Part shown: positions 1-7,675 of the stretch, piece after piece
Numbering within the stretch: position 1 is the stretch's first letter
How the letters are laid out: each line of letters opens with the position of its first letter
DNA from: Helicobacteraceae bacterium
Lineage (GTDB): Bacteria > Campylobacterota > Campylobacteria > Campylobacterales > Helicobacteraceae
NCBI GenBank assembly: GCA_029258405.1
Contig: JARHYY010000118.1
Coordinates: 1-30,647, forward strand
Length of the DNA stretch: 30,647 nucleotides
Reading direction: 5' to 3'
Made by a program: the position numbers and the translations under genes
The notes under the pieces: generated by a model
What the model saw: only the letters and a program-made list of their open reading frames with translations
What the model was told of the DNA's origin: nothing
Databases searched by the model: none

Positions 1-273
1 GTTAAGTAAATTCCTTTGGGACTCACTCCCTCATTTGAATTTGTAGAATTTATAGTGAGATATAGTATATTTTACTTAAACTCACTGTTTTATGCCAAAT
101 AGGCATTTATAAGCGAACAAGTCGCACCAGTTAAATATCTTAGAGCATGTATTATAATGTGGGCTAGAAGCATACTATTAGAGATAAAAAGTCTTTTTGT
201 CTAGTTAGTAATAGTTAATTTGAGCTAAGAATATTGCGTTTTAAATGGGGAGAAGGGTTAAAGTTCTGCATAT
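1..273. other. Non-coding left edge
   Basis: No convincing gene is visible here. Frame 2 is open from the window edge to a stop at 44-46 and could be the last few codons of a plus-strand gene entering from the left, but 14 residues are too few to identify. I see no hairpin followed by a T-run that would end the minus-strand operon whose last stop codon is at 274-276, and no tRNA-like arms. Confidence 0.4.
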
Positions 274-1002
274 TCAAAAGTTAAGCATAATAATAAGTTT
301 AGCTCCTTTGTTATCAGGGATTATGAAACTTGTCGTTGTAGCCTTTTTAATGCCTATCCAATTTGATACAGGGCTATTTTGCAAAATAACCCTAAAGGGG
401 TCCATGAATATAGCTGCAGTATATCCTAAAAATTTTGAATTTAGTAATGTCATATTATTATTTTCAATATATCGTGTAGAACGATAAAATAATTCACCCA
501 AAATTGCCCCAAAAGCTGGAGTAATTATTAAATCTTGCCAGCTAGGCACTTCAGCAAAAGCTTCGACACCATATTCCCAAAAAAAACTTGAAATTACAAA
601 GCTATATATCGCTGATTGCGTCCAATCATAGCCTACAATTCTTGGCTGCATATAATAAACAGCTCCCCAATAAGGATGGGTAACCCAATTTAAAAAAATA
701 TCATCACTATCAACAACAGGAGCTAAAGAAACATTTCTTTTCCATTTTTTTCCAACTTTTGAAAAATCATTTGCAATATCATTTTTATCCCAATTTGTAA
801 AACTTGATGGCATGAGATACAATAATCCAAGCCCAGCTATTGAACCCACAATAAGCACACCCATACTACTTAATAAATATTTTTCTTTATTGATTGTTCC
901 CATATCTTCCAAAGAATAAAAACTTGGGGGTATTTGCTCTGAATGGAGCAACGAAACAATTAAGCATGTACAAAAAAATATTTTAATATATTTCATATTC
1001 AT
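274..1002 (-). CDS. DUF3943 family exported protein
   Basis: A 242-residue protein with an N-terminal signal peptide (about residues 1-21, ending LLHSEQ) and a hydrophobic stretch around residues 44-64. The middle and C-terminal part carries the pattern I associate with DUF3943: HPYWGAVYY, then FWEYGVEAFAEVPSWQDL and FGAILGELFYR. The family has no established function; members are envelope proteins of Gram-negative bacteria. The ATG overlaps the TGA of the upstream radical SAM gene by four bases (ATGA), so translation is probably coupled and this is the third gene of the minus-strand operon. Residues beyond about 200 are less conserved-looking and unassigned. Family call fairly sure, role unknown. 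Confidence 0.75.
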   Translation of the reverse strand: MNMKYIKIFFCTCLIVSLLHSEQIPPSFYSLEDMGTINKEKYLLSSMGVLIVGSIAGLGLLYLMPSSFTNWDKNDIANDFSKVGKKWKRNVSLAPVVDSDDIFLNWVTHPYWGAVYYMQPRIVGYDWTQSAIYSFVISSFFWEYGVEAFAEVPSWQDLIITPAFGAILGELFYRSTRYIENNNMTLLNSKFLGYTAAIFMDPFRVILQNSPVSNWIGIKKATTTSFIIPDNKGAKLIIMLNF

Positions 1003-1925
1003 CGTTTTAAAATATTATAGAAAGATATACCCCCCGCTTTTTGAGCAATAATTTGACCTTGAGATTGAAGTTTTTTAAATGTACTCAATGAACGCTCATC
1101 AAAAAGCCTTTCTATATCATAATCGCATAATGGGCGAAGCTTAAGAGTTTGCAGGATTTGTTCTTCTGTATAATATTGAGGAATTATATCGCGTTTTTTT
1201 CTTTGAGCAACAAATACACAAAGACCTTTGAAATATGTTGCAAGAGCATAAAGCTCTTCAGTACTCAAGGCTTGTACCGCATAAGCTGGAGGTCTATCGA
1301 TAGTGCTTAAATCCACTCTTGTAGGGGCAATTTCAAGTAGGGTATGAGCGATTTTTTGCACTTCTTTTAAATCATCATTAACACCTTTTACAAAAAGCAC
1401 CTCGGCAATTAAATCGCCATGAAAATAATGCTTGAAATCTTTAATGCCCTGAATAATGATTGATATATCCATTGTTTTATGCCCCCTATCTATTCGCCTA
1501 AAAACTTGAGGGGTAATAGCATCAAGAGAAAACTTAACTATATCCAATTTTTCCATAGATTTTTTTATATCATCTTTATAAAACAATGAACCATTACTTA
1601 ACAATAAAAGTTTTGGTGGTTTCTTAAAAGGCTCAATGAGCTTTTTAAGCTCATCAACAAGCACAGCCAAATGGGGATAAAGTGTAGGTTCTCCATTAGC
1701 TGTGAGTGTAATAACATCACACACTACCCCTTCTTGCAATTTTTCTTTTATTTCTTGTATGACTTGCTCTACTGTTATTACTTCTTGCATGGAAGTTATT
1801 GGTTTTGCTTTTTTGAGTTCGCAATATAAACAGTCAAAATTACATTGTTTTAACATAGGTGATAAATCTATGCCCAAAGAAACACCAAAACGGCGAGAAT
1901 AGATAGGACCAAAAACTGTTTTCAT
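999..1925 (-). CDS. Radical SAM protein, COG0731-like
   Basis: A 308-residue cytoplasmic enzyme with the radical SAM cluster motif C28-x3-C32-x2-C35 (CNFDCLYC), which should bind a 4Fe-4S cluster and S-adenosylmethionine. Downstream come TLTANGEPTLYPHL (the GGEPTL-like SAM-contact motif), LLLSNGSLF and KFSLDA, in the usual order of the barrel strands. N-terminal SRRFGVSLGIDLSP and the overall pattern resemble COG0731, the group named after the tRNA-wyosine (Tyw1) relatives; H. pylori HP0117 is a similar protein by memory. The bacterial substrate is unknown and true wyosine synthesis is not expected in bacteria. It starts 10 bases after the stop of the TRAP binding protein and overlaps the DUF3943 gene. 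No clear ribosome-binding site, consistent with translational coupling. Confidence 0.82.
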   Translation of the reverse strand: MKTVFGPIYSRRFGVSLGIDLSPMLKQCNFDCLYCELKKAKPITSMQEVITVEQVIQEIKEKLQEGVVCDVITLTANGEPTLYPHLAVLVDELKKLIEPFKKPPKLLLLSNGSLFYKDDIKKSMEKLDIVKFSLDAITPQVFRRIDRGHKTMDISIIIQGIKDFKHYFHGDLIAEVLFVKGVNDDLKEVQKIAHTLLEIAPTRVDLSTIDRPPAYAVQALSTEELYALATYFKGLCVFVAQRKKRDIIPQYYTEEQILQTLKLRPLCDYDIERLFDERSLSTFKKLQSQGQIIAQKAGGISFYNILKR

Positions 1926-1935
1926 GAATAAGCAA

Positions 1936-3015
1936 CTAATAATTACGATTTTGTAAGTATTGTTCGATTCCTACTTTAGACCATTCTTTTTGCCCTTTAA
2001 AGAAATTATTATAGCTCTCCCATGCTTCTTTAAAATCTTTATTGGAAGCTATTTCTTCCTCAATAACTTCTTTGAATGTTTTATTGAATGCCTCAAGAAC
2101 ATCTTGAGGAAGCGTTTTAACCTCTACTCCTTGTTCTATAAGCTTATTAAGGGCTGTTGCATTTTGTGCTTGAAACATAGCTGTCATTCGTGTATTCATA
2201 TCATCAGATACAACTTGTATGAGCATTTGTTGTTCTTTGCTTAACGAATCCCATATTTTTTTGTTGAATACAATTTCTGCTGTGCTTGCTGGTTCATGCC
2301 AACCTGTATAATAATATTTTGCAATTTTTTGAAACCCTGTACTTATATCAAGTGCTGGAGATACCCATTCTGTTGCATCAATAACCCCTCTCTCTAGGGC
2401 TAAAAAAATTTCTCCCCCGGGCAACATAGGAGTGCTTGCCCCTAGTTTTGTGAGAACTTTTGCTCCAAGACCAGGCATACGCATTTTAAGCCCATCTATA
2501 TCTTTAAGTGAATTTATAGGCTTCCTAAACCAACCTCCCATTTGTATGCCGGTATTACCTCCAAGCAATGGATAGAGATTATATCGTGCTGCCAATTTTC
2601 TCCATAGTTCAAGCCCTCCACCAAAACGCATCCATGCATTCATTTCAGTATCGATCATACCAAAAGGCACTCCTGCATAAACATTAAAAGCACTATTTTT
2701 TCCGCTCCAATAATAAGTAGCAGAATGATATATATCGATTTGTCCAGCACTTACTGCATCAAACACACCTAAAGCAGGAACAAGAGTCCCAGCAGGATAG
2801 ATTTTAATATCTATATCACCATTACTTAAAGTTTTCAGTGTTTGAGCAAAATAATCCGCCCCTTCTTGCAAGATAGGTGTATTAGCCGCCCAGCTTGTAG
2901 CCATTTTAAGTCGCGTTTTTTTAGCAGATAGTATTGTAGGCACAAAAACAGCACCAGCACCAGCTAAAGCCGCTCCTTTTATAAAATCTCTTCGTTTATT
3001 TGTAGTATTTTCCAT
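1936..3015 (-). CDS. TRAP transporter solute-binding protein (DctP/TakP type)
   Basis: A 359-residue periplasmic binding protein. The N terminus has a twin-arginine signal (KRRDFIKGAALAGAGAVF, about residues 8-25) with an SAK cleavage region near 31, so export is probably by Tat in folded form. The mature part carries DctP-family signatures: KMATSWAANTP, ADYFAQTLKTLSNGDIDIKI, LKMRMPGLGAKVL, FLALERGVIDATEW and YTGWHEPA. The RMPG arginine is the family's carboxylate-binding residue; the WHEP block recalls TakP-like binders of 2-oxo acids, so a monocarboxylate ligand is my guess. A TRAP system needs the membrane subunits DctQ and DctM, and none lies in this window. The SD AAGGAA sits just before the ATG. 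Confidence 0.88.
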   Translation of the reverse strand: MENTTNKRRDFIKGAALAGAGAVFVPTILSAKKTRLKMATSWAANTPILQEGADYFAQTLKTLSNGDIDIKIYPAGTLVPALGVFDAVSAGQIDIYHSATYYWSGKNSAFNVYAGVPFGMIDTEMNAWMRFGGGLELWRKLAARYNLYPLLGGNTGIQMGGWFRKPINSLKDIDGLKMRMPGLGAKVLTKLGASTPMLPGGEIFLALERGVIDATEWVSPALDISTGFQKIAKYYYTGWHEPASTAEIVFNKKIWDSLSKEQQMLIQVVSDDMNTRMTAMFQAQNATALNKLIEQGVEVKTLPQDVLEAFNKTFKEVIEEEIASNKDFKEAWESYNNFFKGQKEWSKVGIEQYLQNRNY

Positions 3016-3049
3016 AGAATTTCCTTAGACAGTCTTATTTGTAGTATTT
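2996..3049. repeat. 15-bp direct repeat across TRAP gene start
   Basis: TTATTTGTAGTATTT occurs at 2996-3010 and again at 3035-3049, 39 bp apart. One copy lies in the untranslated leader, the other encodes residues 2-6 of the TRAP binding protein. Both are perfect matches. It may be a fossil of a small tandem duplication. Confidence 0.6.
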
Positions 3050-3055
3050 ATTATA
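3050..3055 (-). promoter_or_regulatory. Extended -10 promoter for TRAP binding protein
   Basis: Read on the minus strand this is TG-A-TATAAT, an extended -10 element about 35 bases upstream of the ATG at 3015. It fits the epsilonproteobacterial housekeeping promoter style, where -10 is conserved and -35 is weak. Confidence 0.55.
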
Positions 3056-3098
3056 TCAAAATATTTATAAACCTCTTTAAAAAAGAACAAAATTAAGA

Positions 3099-3104
3099 TA
3101 TAAT
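3099..3104 (+). promoter_or_regulatory. -10 element for TauE-like gene
   Basis: A perfect TATAAT, about 30 bases upstream of the ATG at 3135. The short distance implies a leader of only about 25 bases. It is divergent to the TRAP promoter at 3050-3055, so both regulatory regions share about 120 bp. Confidence 0.5.
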
Positions 3105-3134
3105 GCTTATTATCAAGATGAAAAGAGTTGGTTT

Positions 3135-3869
3135 ATGTCGGGTATTGACTTTTTAGCATTTTTAAGTTTTGCCTTTTTTGCCACTTTGGGGCATTGTGTA
3201 GGTATGTGTGGTGGTATTGTCTTGAGCTATAGTATGAAAATTAAAACAAATATTTTACTTGCACATTTGCTATATGCCATAGGTAAAATGAGTACATATA
3301 TGCTTCTTGGGGCTATCGCTGGAGGTATTGGATTTGCATTCAATCTTAATGAAAAATTAAATGCAATTTTAATTATTTTTCTAGGTACCATAATGATAGC
3401 TATGGGTTTATCAATGTTTTTTGAAAAAAAGTTTCTTAATGTTATAGAAAAAACTTTTGCTCGATTATTTCCTGCTCAAAGAGTTTTCAAATATGCCTTG
3501 AAATTTGAAAATAGAATAAGTTTATTTTTGCTTGGTGTTGCCAATGGGTTCTTGCCTTGTGGCATTGTGTATGTTGCTCTTGTGAGTGTTGCTTCAAGTG
3601 GTTCTATTATATTTGGAGCTTTACTGATGGCGATCTTTGGTTTATGCAGCATGGTGCCTTTGTTCTCTTTTGGTGTGTTTTCATCTTATTTAAATCATGG
3701 GAACTGGCGTTTATATTTCTCAAGAATATCTGCCTGCATTGTTATTGTTTTTGGTGCATTATTTTTTTATAGAGCTTCTCACATAATTTCTCATGGTAAC
3801 ATGATGGTACATGAGCATCATATTATGCAACCTGAAACAAGTAAGCATAATAAACATATACATAATTAA
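3135..3869 (+). CDS. TauE/SafE-like membrane protein with His-rich tail
   Basis: A 244-residue inner-membrane protein with about six hydrophobic segments. It has the paired motifs of the COG2836 branch of the TauE/SafE/DsbD-like group: GHCVGMCGG near residues 18-26 and GFLPCGIVY near 140. Each motif places a cysteine inside a membrane segment, an arrangement seen in proteins that move reducing equivalents or metals across the membrane; relatives are often found near cytochrome oxidase assembly or copper genes. The last 30 residues are rich in His and Met (HIISHGNMMVHEHH, then HNKHIHN), which suggests metal binding. It is followed 28 bases later by the Pro/Gln-rich secreted protein. True sulfite export is unlikely; a copper or thiol role is inference. 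Confidence 0.75.
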   Translation: MSGIDFLAFLSFAFFATLGHCVGMCGGIVLSYSMKIKTNILLAHLLYAIGKMSTYMLLGAIAGGIGFAFNLNEKLNAILIIFLGTIMIAMGLSMFFEKKFLNVIEKTFARLFPAQRVFKYALKFENRISLFLLGVANGFLPCGIVYVALVSVASSGSIIFGALLMAIFGLCSMVPLFSFGVFSSYLNHGNWRLYFSRISACIVIVFGALFFYRASHIISHGNMMVHEHHIMQPETSKHNKHIHN

Positions 3870-3897
3870 ATAAATTAAATAAAACAAAGGAGATTCT

Positions 3898-4326
3898 ATG
3901 CAACTAAATATTCAACGAATAATGATATATGGATTATTTTTACCTACCATTGCTCTATCATATCCACCAAGGTATTTTATAGAGCAAGAGCCAAAAGAAG
4001 GATATTTTCAAAAAAATCAAACCATTGTCCGTCATTATGAAAAACCTTTTTTTAATCCTTCAGCCATACCACCTTATAACCCGCAAATACCAAACCCACA
4101 ATACCAACAATCAACAATGAATATGCCACAGAACACGCCTATGTATCATGCCATGGCTCCGAATACACAACCACAAGCCCCTAACCCACAAATACCACCG
4201 CAACAACCAACATCACAGTTGCCTAACCCTCAAGCACCACAACAGCCCCCACAGCAACCAACAAAAACAACTATTTTTTCATCTGAATGCATTACAGTAT
4301 GTCCAATTCCACAGATGCAACGATAA
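3898..4326 (+). CDS. Secreted Pro/Gln-rich small protein, unknown function
   Basis: A 142-residue protein I cannot place in a family. The first 20 residues form a signal peptide ending at about IALS, before YPPRYF. After a short charged part (EQEPKEGYFQKNQ), residues from about 55 to 125 are low complexity, dominated by Pro, Gln and Asn with irregular PNPQ and PQQP units. The extreme C terminus has two cysteines four residues apart (CITVC), which could pair or anchor metal. It has a strong SD (AAAGGAG) and lies 28 bases after the TauE-like gene, probably in the same transcript. It ends 19 bases from the end of convergent murA, and I see no terminator hairpin in that gap. A periplasmic or surface linker protein is one possibility. 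Confidence 0.65.
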   Translation: MQLNIQRIMIYGLFLPTIALSYPPRYFIEQEPKEGYFQKNQTIVRHYEKPFFNPSAIPPYNPQIPNPQYQQSTMNMPQNTPMYHAMAPNTQPQAPNPQIPPQQPTSQLPNPQAPQQPPQQPTKTTIFSSECITVCPIPQMQR

Positions 4327-4345
4327 AAACCAGTAAAAGGGTAGC

Positions 4346-5608
4346 TTATTCCTTGCTTCGTTGTATTTCTGCACCTAAGCGGTTCAATTTTTCTTCTAAT
4401 CGTTCATATCCGCGATCAAGATGATAAATCCTATGGATTCTTGTTTCCCCTTTCGCTCTTAATGCTGCTAAAACTAATGCACTTGATGCTCGTAAATCTG
4501 TTGCCATTACATCAGCACCTAAAAGCTGACAAGCACCTTTAATAATAGCTTTATTGCCATCAAGTTCAATATATGCCCCCATTCGTTGTAGCTCGCCTAC
4601 ATGCATAAAACGGTTCTCAAATAATCTCTCCTCTATAATACTTGTTCCCTCTGCTTGTGTAGCCAAAGCCATAAACTGTGCCTGTACATCTGTTGGAAAA
4701 CCGGGGTATTCAGCAGTGGTAATTTCAATAGGTTGAATAACTTTTGATGGTATCAACTCTAATGAATCTCCATTAACCTTATAATCAAAACCAGCCTGTT
4801 GTAGCTTTTGTAAAATAGCCTGTATATGCAAGCTATTAATATCATTAAGTGTAATGCAAGATTGCATAATAGCTGCTGCACATAAGTATGTGCCTGCCTC
4901 TATCCTATCGCTAATAATTTTAAAGGGTGGAATTTCTAAAAGCTCTCCATCGCTTCCTTGAATTTCTAATTCATTTGTACCTATGCCTTGTATTTGCACA
5001 CCAGCACAAGAAAGCACCTCGCAAAGCTGCACTACTTCTGGCTCTCTAGCTGCATTTAAAATGGTGCTCTTGCCATGTGCAAGTGCTGCTGCCATAATAA
5101 TATTTTCTGTGCCTGTTACGGTAATTTTGGCAAAATCAATTACCGCACCTTTGAGCCCTAAGGGTGCTCTTGCATTAATATAGCCTGATTGAATACTAAT
5201 TTCTGCACCCATTTTTTCAAGAGCTTTTAAATGCAAATCTACAGGTCTCGCCCCAATAGCACAACCACCCGGCAAAGAAACTTCACAGTGCCCAAATCGT
5301 GCCAAAAGAGGACCAAGAACCAAGATGGAAGCACGCATTTTACGCACTATATCATAAATAGCTCTTGTTTCTTGAACACGCAAAGTTTCTATTTTTGCAT
5401 ATTTTCCATCAAAGCTTGCTTCTGCTCCAAGCATTTTTAAGAGCGATATAAATGTTTTGACATCTACCACATTGGGCAAATTGCTTATTTCAATTTGATT
5501 TTTTGCCAATAATGTTGCACTCAATAGAGGAAGAGCCGCATTTTTAGAGCCAGAAATATACACATTACCATTTAAGCGGCGACCTCCTTTGATCCATAAA
5601 AAATCCAC
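4346..5608 (-). CDS. murA: UDP-N-acetylglucosamine 1-carboxyvinyltransferase
   Basis: A 420-residue cytoplasmic enzyme that transfers enolpyruvate from PEP to UDP-GlcNAc, the first committed step of peptidoglycan synthesis. The length is normal for MurA. The N-terminal block IKGGRRLNGNVYISGSKNAALPLL contains the conserved Lys-Asn pair. The catalytic cysteine is Cys116 in LPGGCAIGARPVD, the fosfomycin-sensitive form rather than the Asp variant. RASSALVLAAL and the C-terminal HLDRGYERLEEKL are also typical. The start is GTG, with a GGGGG Shine-Dalgarno that overlaps the upstream TAG stop. It is the last gene of the run from 12414, after the small membrane protein homologous to HP0647. Confidence 0.97.
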   Translation of the reverse strand: MDFLWIKGGRRLNGNVYISGSKNAALPLLSATLLAKNQIEISNLPNVVDVKTFISLLKMLGAEASFDGKYAKIETLRVQETRAIYDIVRKMRASILVLGPLLARFGHCEVSLPGGCAIGARPVDLHLKALEKMGAEISIQSGYINARAPLGLKGAVIDFAKITVTGTENIIMAAALAHGKSTILNAAREPEVVQLCEVLSCAGVQIQGIGTNELEIQGSDGELLEIPPFKIISDRIEAGTYLCAAAIMQSCITLNDINSLHIQAILQKLQQAGFDYKVNGDSLELIPSKVIQPIEITTAEYPGFPTDVQAQFMALATQAEGTSIIEERLFENRFMHVGELQRMGAYIELDGNKAIIKGACQLLGADVMATDLRASSALVLAALRAKGETRIHRIYHLDRGYERLEEKLNRLGAEIQRSKE

Positions 5609-5617
5609 TTATACCCC

Positions 5618-6055
5618 CTATTTCCTTTTTTGTCGTGTTTTTAACGCTCCTCCTATGGCATGTTCAATTTCTTTTTTGTAATTTCTATTTTGCATGCTTA
5701 AAGAATCTGCGAATTTTGCTACCCTATCAATATCAAAAAAATCCAACAGAGCAAAATTGGTAATAAATTGCATTCGTTTTTGAAATTCAGGGCTTTTAAC
5801 CTCTAATCCATCAAAACTAGAAAAATTTTTATTAAAAGCGTCTAATGCCATTTGCTTATTTGCATCACTTGAATCAGCTTTAATGAGAGAGAGTAAAAAA
5901 TCAATATTTTGAAGCTTTCTTTCTATGGTATTAGCTTCTAATTTATTTTGACGAATCCTATTAATAACAATAATTATTGTTGTAATAAGTATAGTGGGGA
6001 TTCCAACCACAGTAACAAGCAACCAAATAAATAAAAAAAATGTCCAATCATACAT
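5618..6055 (-). CDS. Small membrane protein between galU and murA (HP0647-like)
   Basis: A 145-residue protein with one strong N-terminal membrane segment (about residues 5-30, FFLFIWLLVTVVG onward through the TTIIIVIN stretch), followed by a charged cytoplasmic part (RIRQNKLEANTIERKLQ) that looks helical and may form a coiled coil. The rest (LLDFFDIDRVAKFADSL and similar) has no domain I recognise. By memory the same position in H. pylori, between galU and murA, is occupied by the hypothetical HP0647; conserved synteny suggests an envelope-related job. It starts 9 bases after the galU stop, with AAGG as SD inside the stop region, and ends 9 bases before murA. Confidence 0.75.
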   Translation of the reverse strand: MYDWTFFLFIWLLVTVVGIPTILITTIIIVINRIRQNKLEANTIERKLQNIDFLLSLIKADSSDANKQMALDAFNKNFSSFDGLEVKSPEFQKRMQFITNFALLDFFDIDRVAKFADSLSMQNRNYKKEIEHAIGGALKTRQKRK

Positions 6056-6064
6056 AAATAAACC

Positions 6065-6886
6065 TTAGTGATATTTTTTATAAAATTCATTAGTGGCTTC
6101 CACAAAGCCATCAACGCTCCCACAGTCATAACGCTTGCCTTGGAATTTAAAAGCTAAAACCATGCCTTTCTTGCATTGTTGTAATAAAGCATCAGTAATT
6201 TGAATTTCTCCATTTTTTCCCGGTGGGGTTGTTTTTAAAATATCAAATATATCTGGCGTAAGAATGTAGCGACCAATAACAGCAAGATTGCTTGGTGCCT
6301 CATCAATTTTTGGTTTTTCAATCATATTATCTATCATGAAAACATTAGAATCAATTTCCTTGCCGCTGATGATACCATATTTATGAACATGTTCTGTCGC
6401 AACTTCCTCAATCGCTACAATAGAGCAACGATACCTTTCATATACTCTTTTCATCTGCAATAATACAGTCTCCCCACAAGGATTATCACAGAGATCATCT
6501 GCCAAAATAACAGCAAATGCCTCTTTACCAATAAGCGTTTCACCGCTTAAAATAGCATGCCCTAAACCTTTCATTTCTATTTGTCTTGTATAAGAAAAAG
6601 TGCATTTTTGTATTAAAGAGCGAATTTCTGTAAGATAGGATTCTTTATCACTCCCTTTAATTTGATGTTCTAATTCATAACTAATATCAAAATGATCTTC
6701 AATAGCCCTCTTTCCTCTCCCAGTAACAATAGCCATTGTTGTAATACCTGCTGATAAAGCTTCTTCTACGCCATATTGTATTAATGGCTTTGAGACAATA
6801 GGCAACATTTCTTTAGGCATAGCTTTAGTAAGAGGCAAAAATCTTGTCCCATAACCTGCTGCTGGAAATAAACATTTTGATAACAT
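6065..6886 (-). CDS. galU: UTP-glucose-1-phosphate uridylyltransferase
   Basis: A 273-residue nucleotidyltransferase making UDP-glucose from UTP and glucose-1-phosphate, feeding cell-surface glycan synthesis. The N-terminal signature is PAAGYGTRFLPLTKAMPKEM, with the nucleotide-binding Gly-rich loop and Lys. Further family blocks are VILADDLCDNP (metal-binding Asp), EKPKIDEAPSNLAVIGRYIL and GEIQITDALL. I choose the ATG at 6886, not the GTG two codons earlier, because AGGAG at 6892-6896 sits five bases before the ATG and would overlap the GTG. The upstream DUF815 stop (TAA) is itself part of this SD. UDP-glucose could feed the epimerase encoded at 13473-14522 only after oxidation by a Ugd enzyme, which is not in this window. 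Confidence 0.95.
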   Translation of the reverse strand: MLSKCLFPAAGYGTRFLPLTKAMPKEMLPIVSKPLIQYGVEEALSAGITTMAIVTGRGKRAIEDHFDISYELEHQIKGSDKESYLTEIRSLIQKCTFSYTRQIEMKGLGHAILSGETLIGKEAFAVILADDLCDNPCGETVLLQMKRVYERYRCSIVAIEEVATEHVHKYGIISGKEIDSNVFMIDNMIEKPKIDEAPSNLAVIGRYILTPDIFDILKTTPPGKNGEIQITDALLQQCKKGMVLAFKFQGKRYDCGSVDGFVEATNEFYKKYH

Positions 6887-6895
6887 ATACACTCC

Positions 6896-7675
6896 TTATA
6901 AAAGCCCATGACAATAGGCAATGTAAAATTGCTTGGCTACTCTACCGCTTTTTCCACCTCTTGAGCTCGCAAATACTAATGCTTTAGTTAAAATATCTTC
7001 AGTAATTTTATATGTAAAATATGATTCTACTTGTTCTTGATATTCTTTTATGCTTGGAGCATAAAAACCTATGCTCAATCCAAACCTATCACTAAGGCTT
7101 AATCGCTCATCAATGCTATTTTGGGTATGAATATCATCATTATTCATAAAAAAGTGCTGGTTTTCACTTTGAGGTTCTTTGACAATGTGATAACGATTTG
7201 AAGTAGCATAGATAATGATATTGCGAGGACTACTTTGTATTGAGCCATCTAGCATACTTTTTAATGCTCTATAAGAATTATCCGCTACTTCAAAGGAAAG
7301 ATCATCACAAAAAATAATAAAATAATAATCTTGTGCTTGCAAGCTATCCATAAGATTTGGCAAAATATATAAACTCTCGCTACCTACTTCAACAACTCGT
7401 AATTTTTGAGAAGCAAAATAACATAAAATGGCACGAATTAAAGAAGACTTCCCCATGCCTCTTGCACCCCATAAGAGTACATTAAGTGCTTGCTGATTGC
7501 TTAAAAAAAGTTCTGTATTTTTTACAATCCTCTCTTTTTGAGATGCTATACCTACTAATTGCTCAAATGATAATGTATCAATATTTTTAATTGGCTGCAA
7601 ATATTTGCCCCATTCTCTCCAAACAGCTGCATAGCAAGTTTCCCAATTGCATACAAAATATTTTCTTTTAGGCAT
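6896..7675 (-). CDS. DUF815-family AAA-like ATPase
   Basis: A 259-residue cytoplasmic P-loop ATPase. Walker A is GARGMGKSS (about residues 69-77) and Walker B is FIIFCDDLSFE. Other DUF815 (COG2607) hallmarks are SYRALKSMLDGS, IIIYATSNRYHI and the LSLSDRFGLSIGF sensor-2-like block, plus a C-terminal SRGGKSGRVAKQF. The family is annotated only as predicted ATPase; no biochemical role is established. The first eight bases overlap the end of clpA, and galU follows within ten bases, so it is translationally locked into the clp operon. An accessory role for the ClpAP machine is a guess from context only. Confidence 0.87.
   Translation of the reverse strand: MPKRKYFVCNWETCYAAVWREWGKYLQPIKNIDTLSFEQLVGIASQKERIVKNTELFLSNQQALNVLLWGARGMGKSSLIRAILCYFASQKLRVVEVGSESLYILPNLMDSLQAQDYYFIIFCDDLSFEVADNSYRALKSMLDGSIQSSPRNIIIYATSNRYHIVKEPQSENQHFFMNNDDIHTQNSIDERLSLSDRFGLSIGFYAPSIKEYQEQVESYFTYKITEDILTKALVFASSRGGKSGRVAKQFYIAYCHGLL

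Noticed and set aside
245..487. An 80-codon plus-strand frame opposite DUF3943
   Set aside because: Antisense to a gene with strong family motifs; begins in non-coding DNA without an SD.
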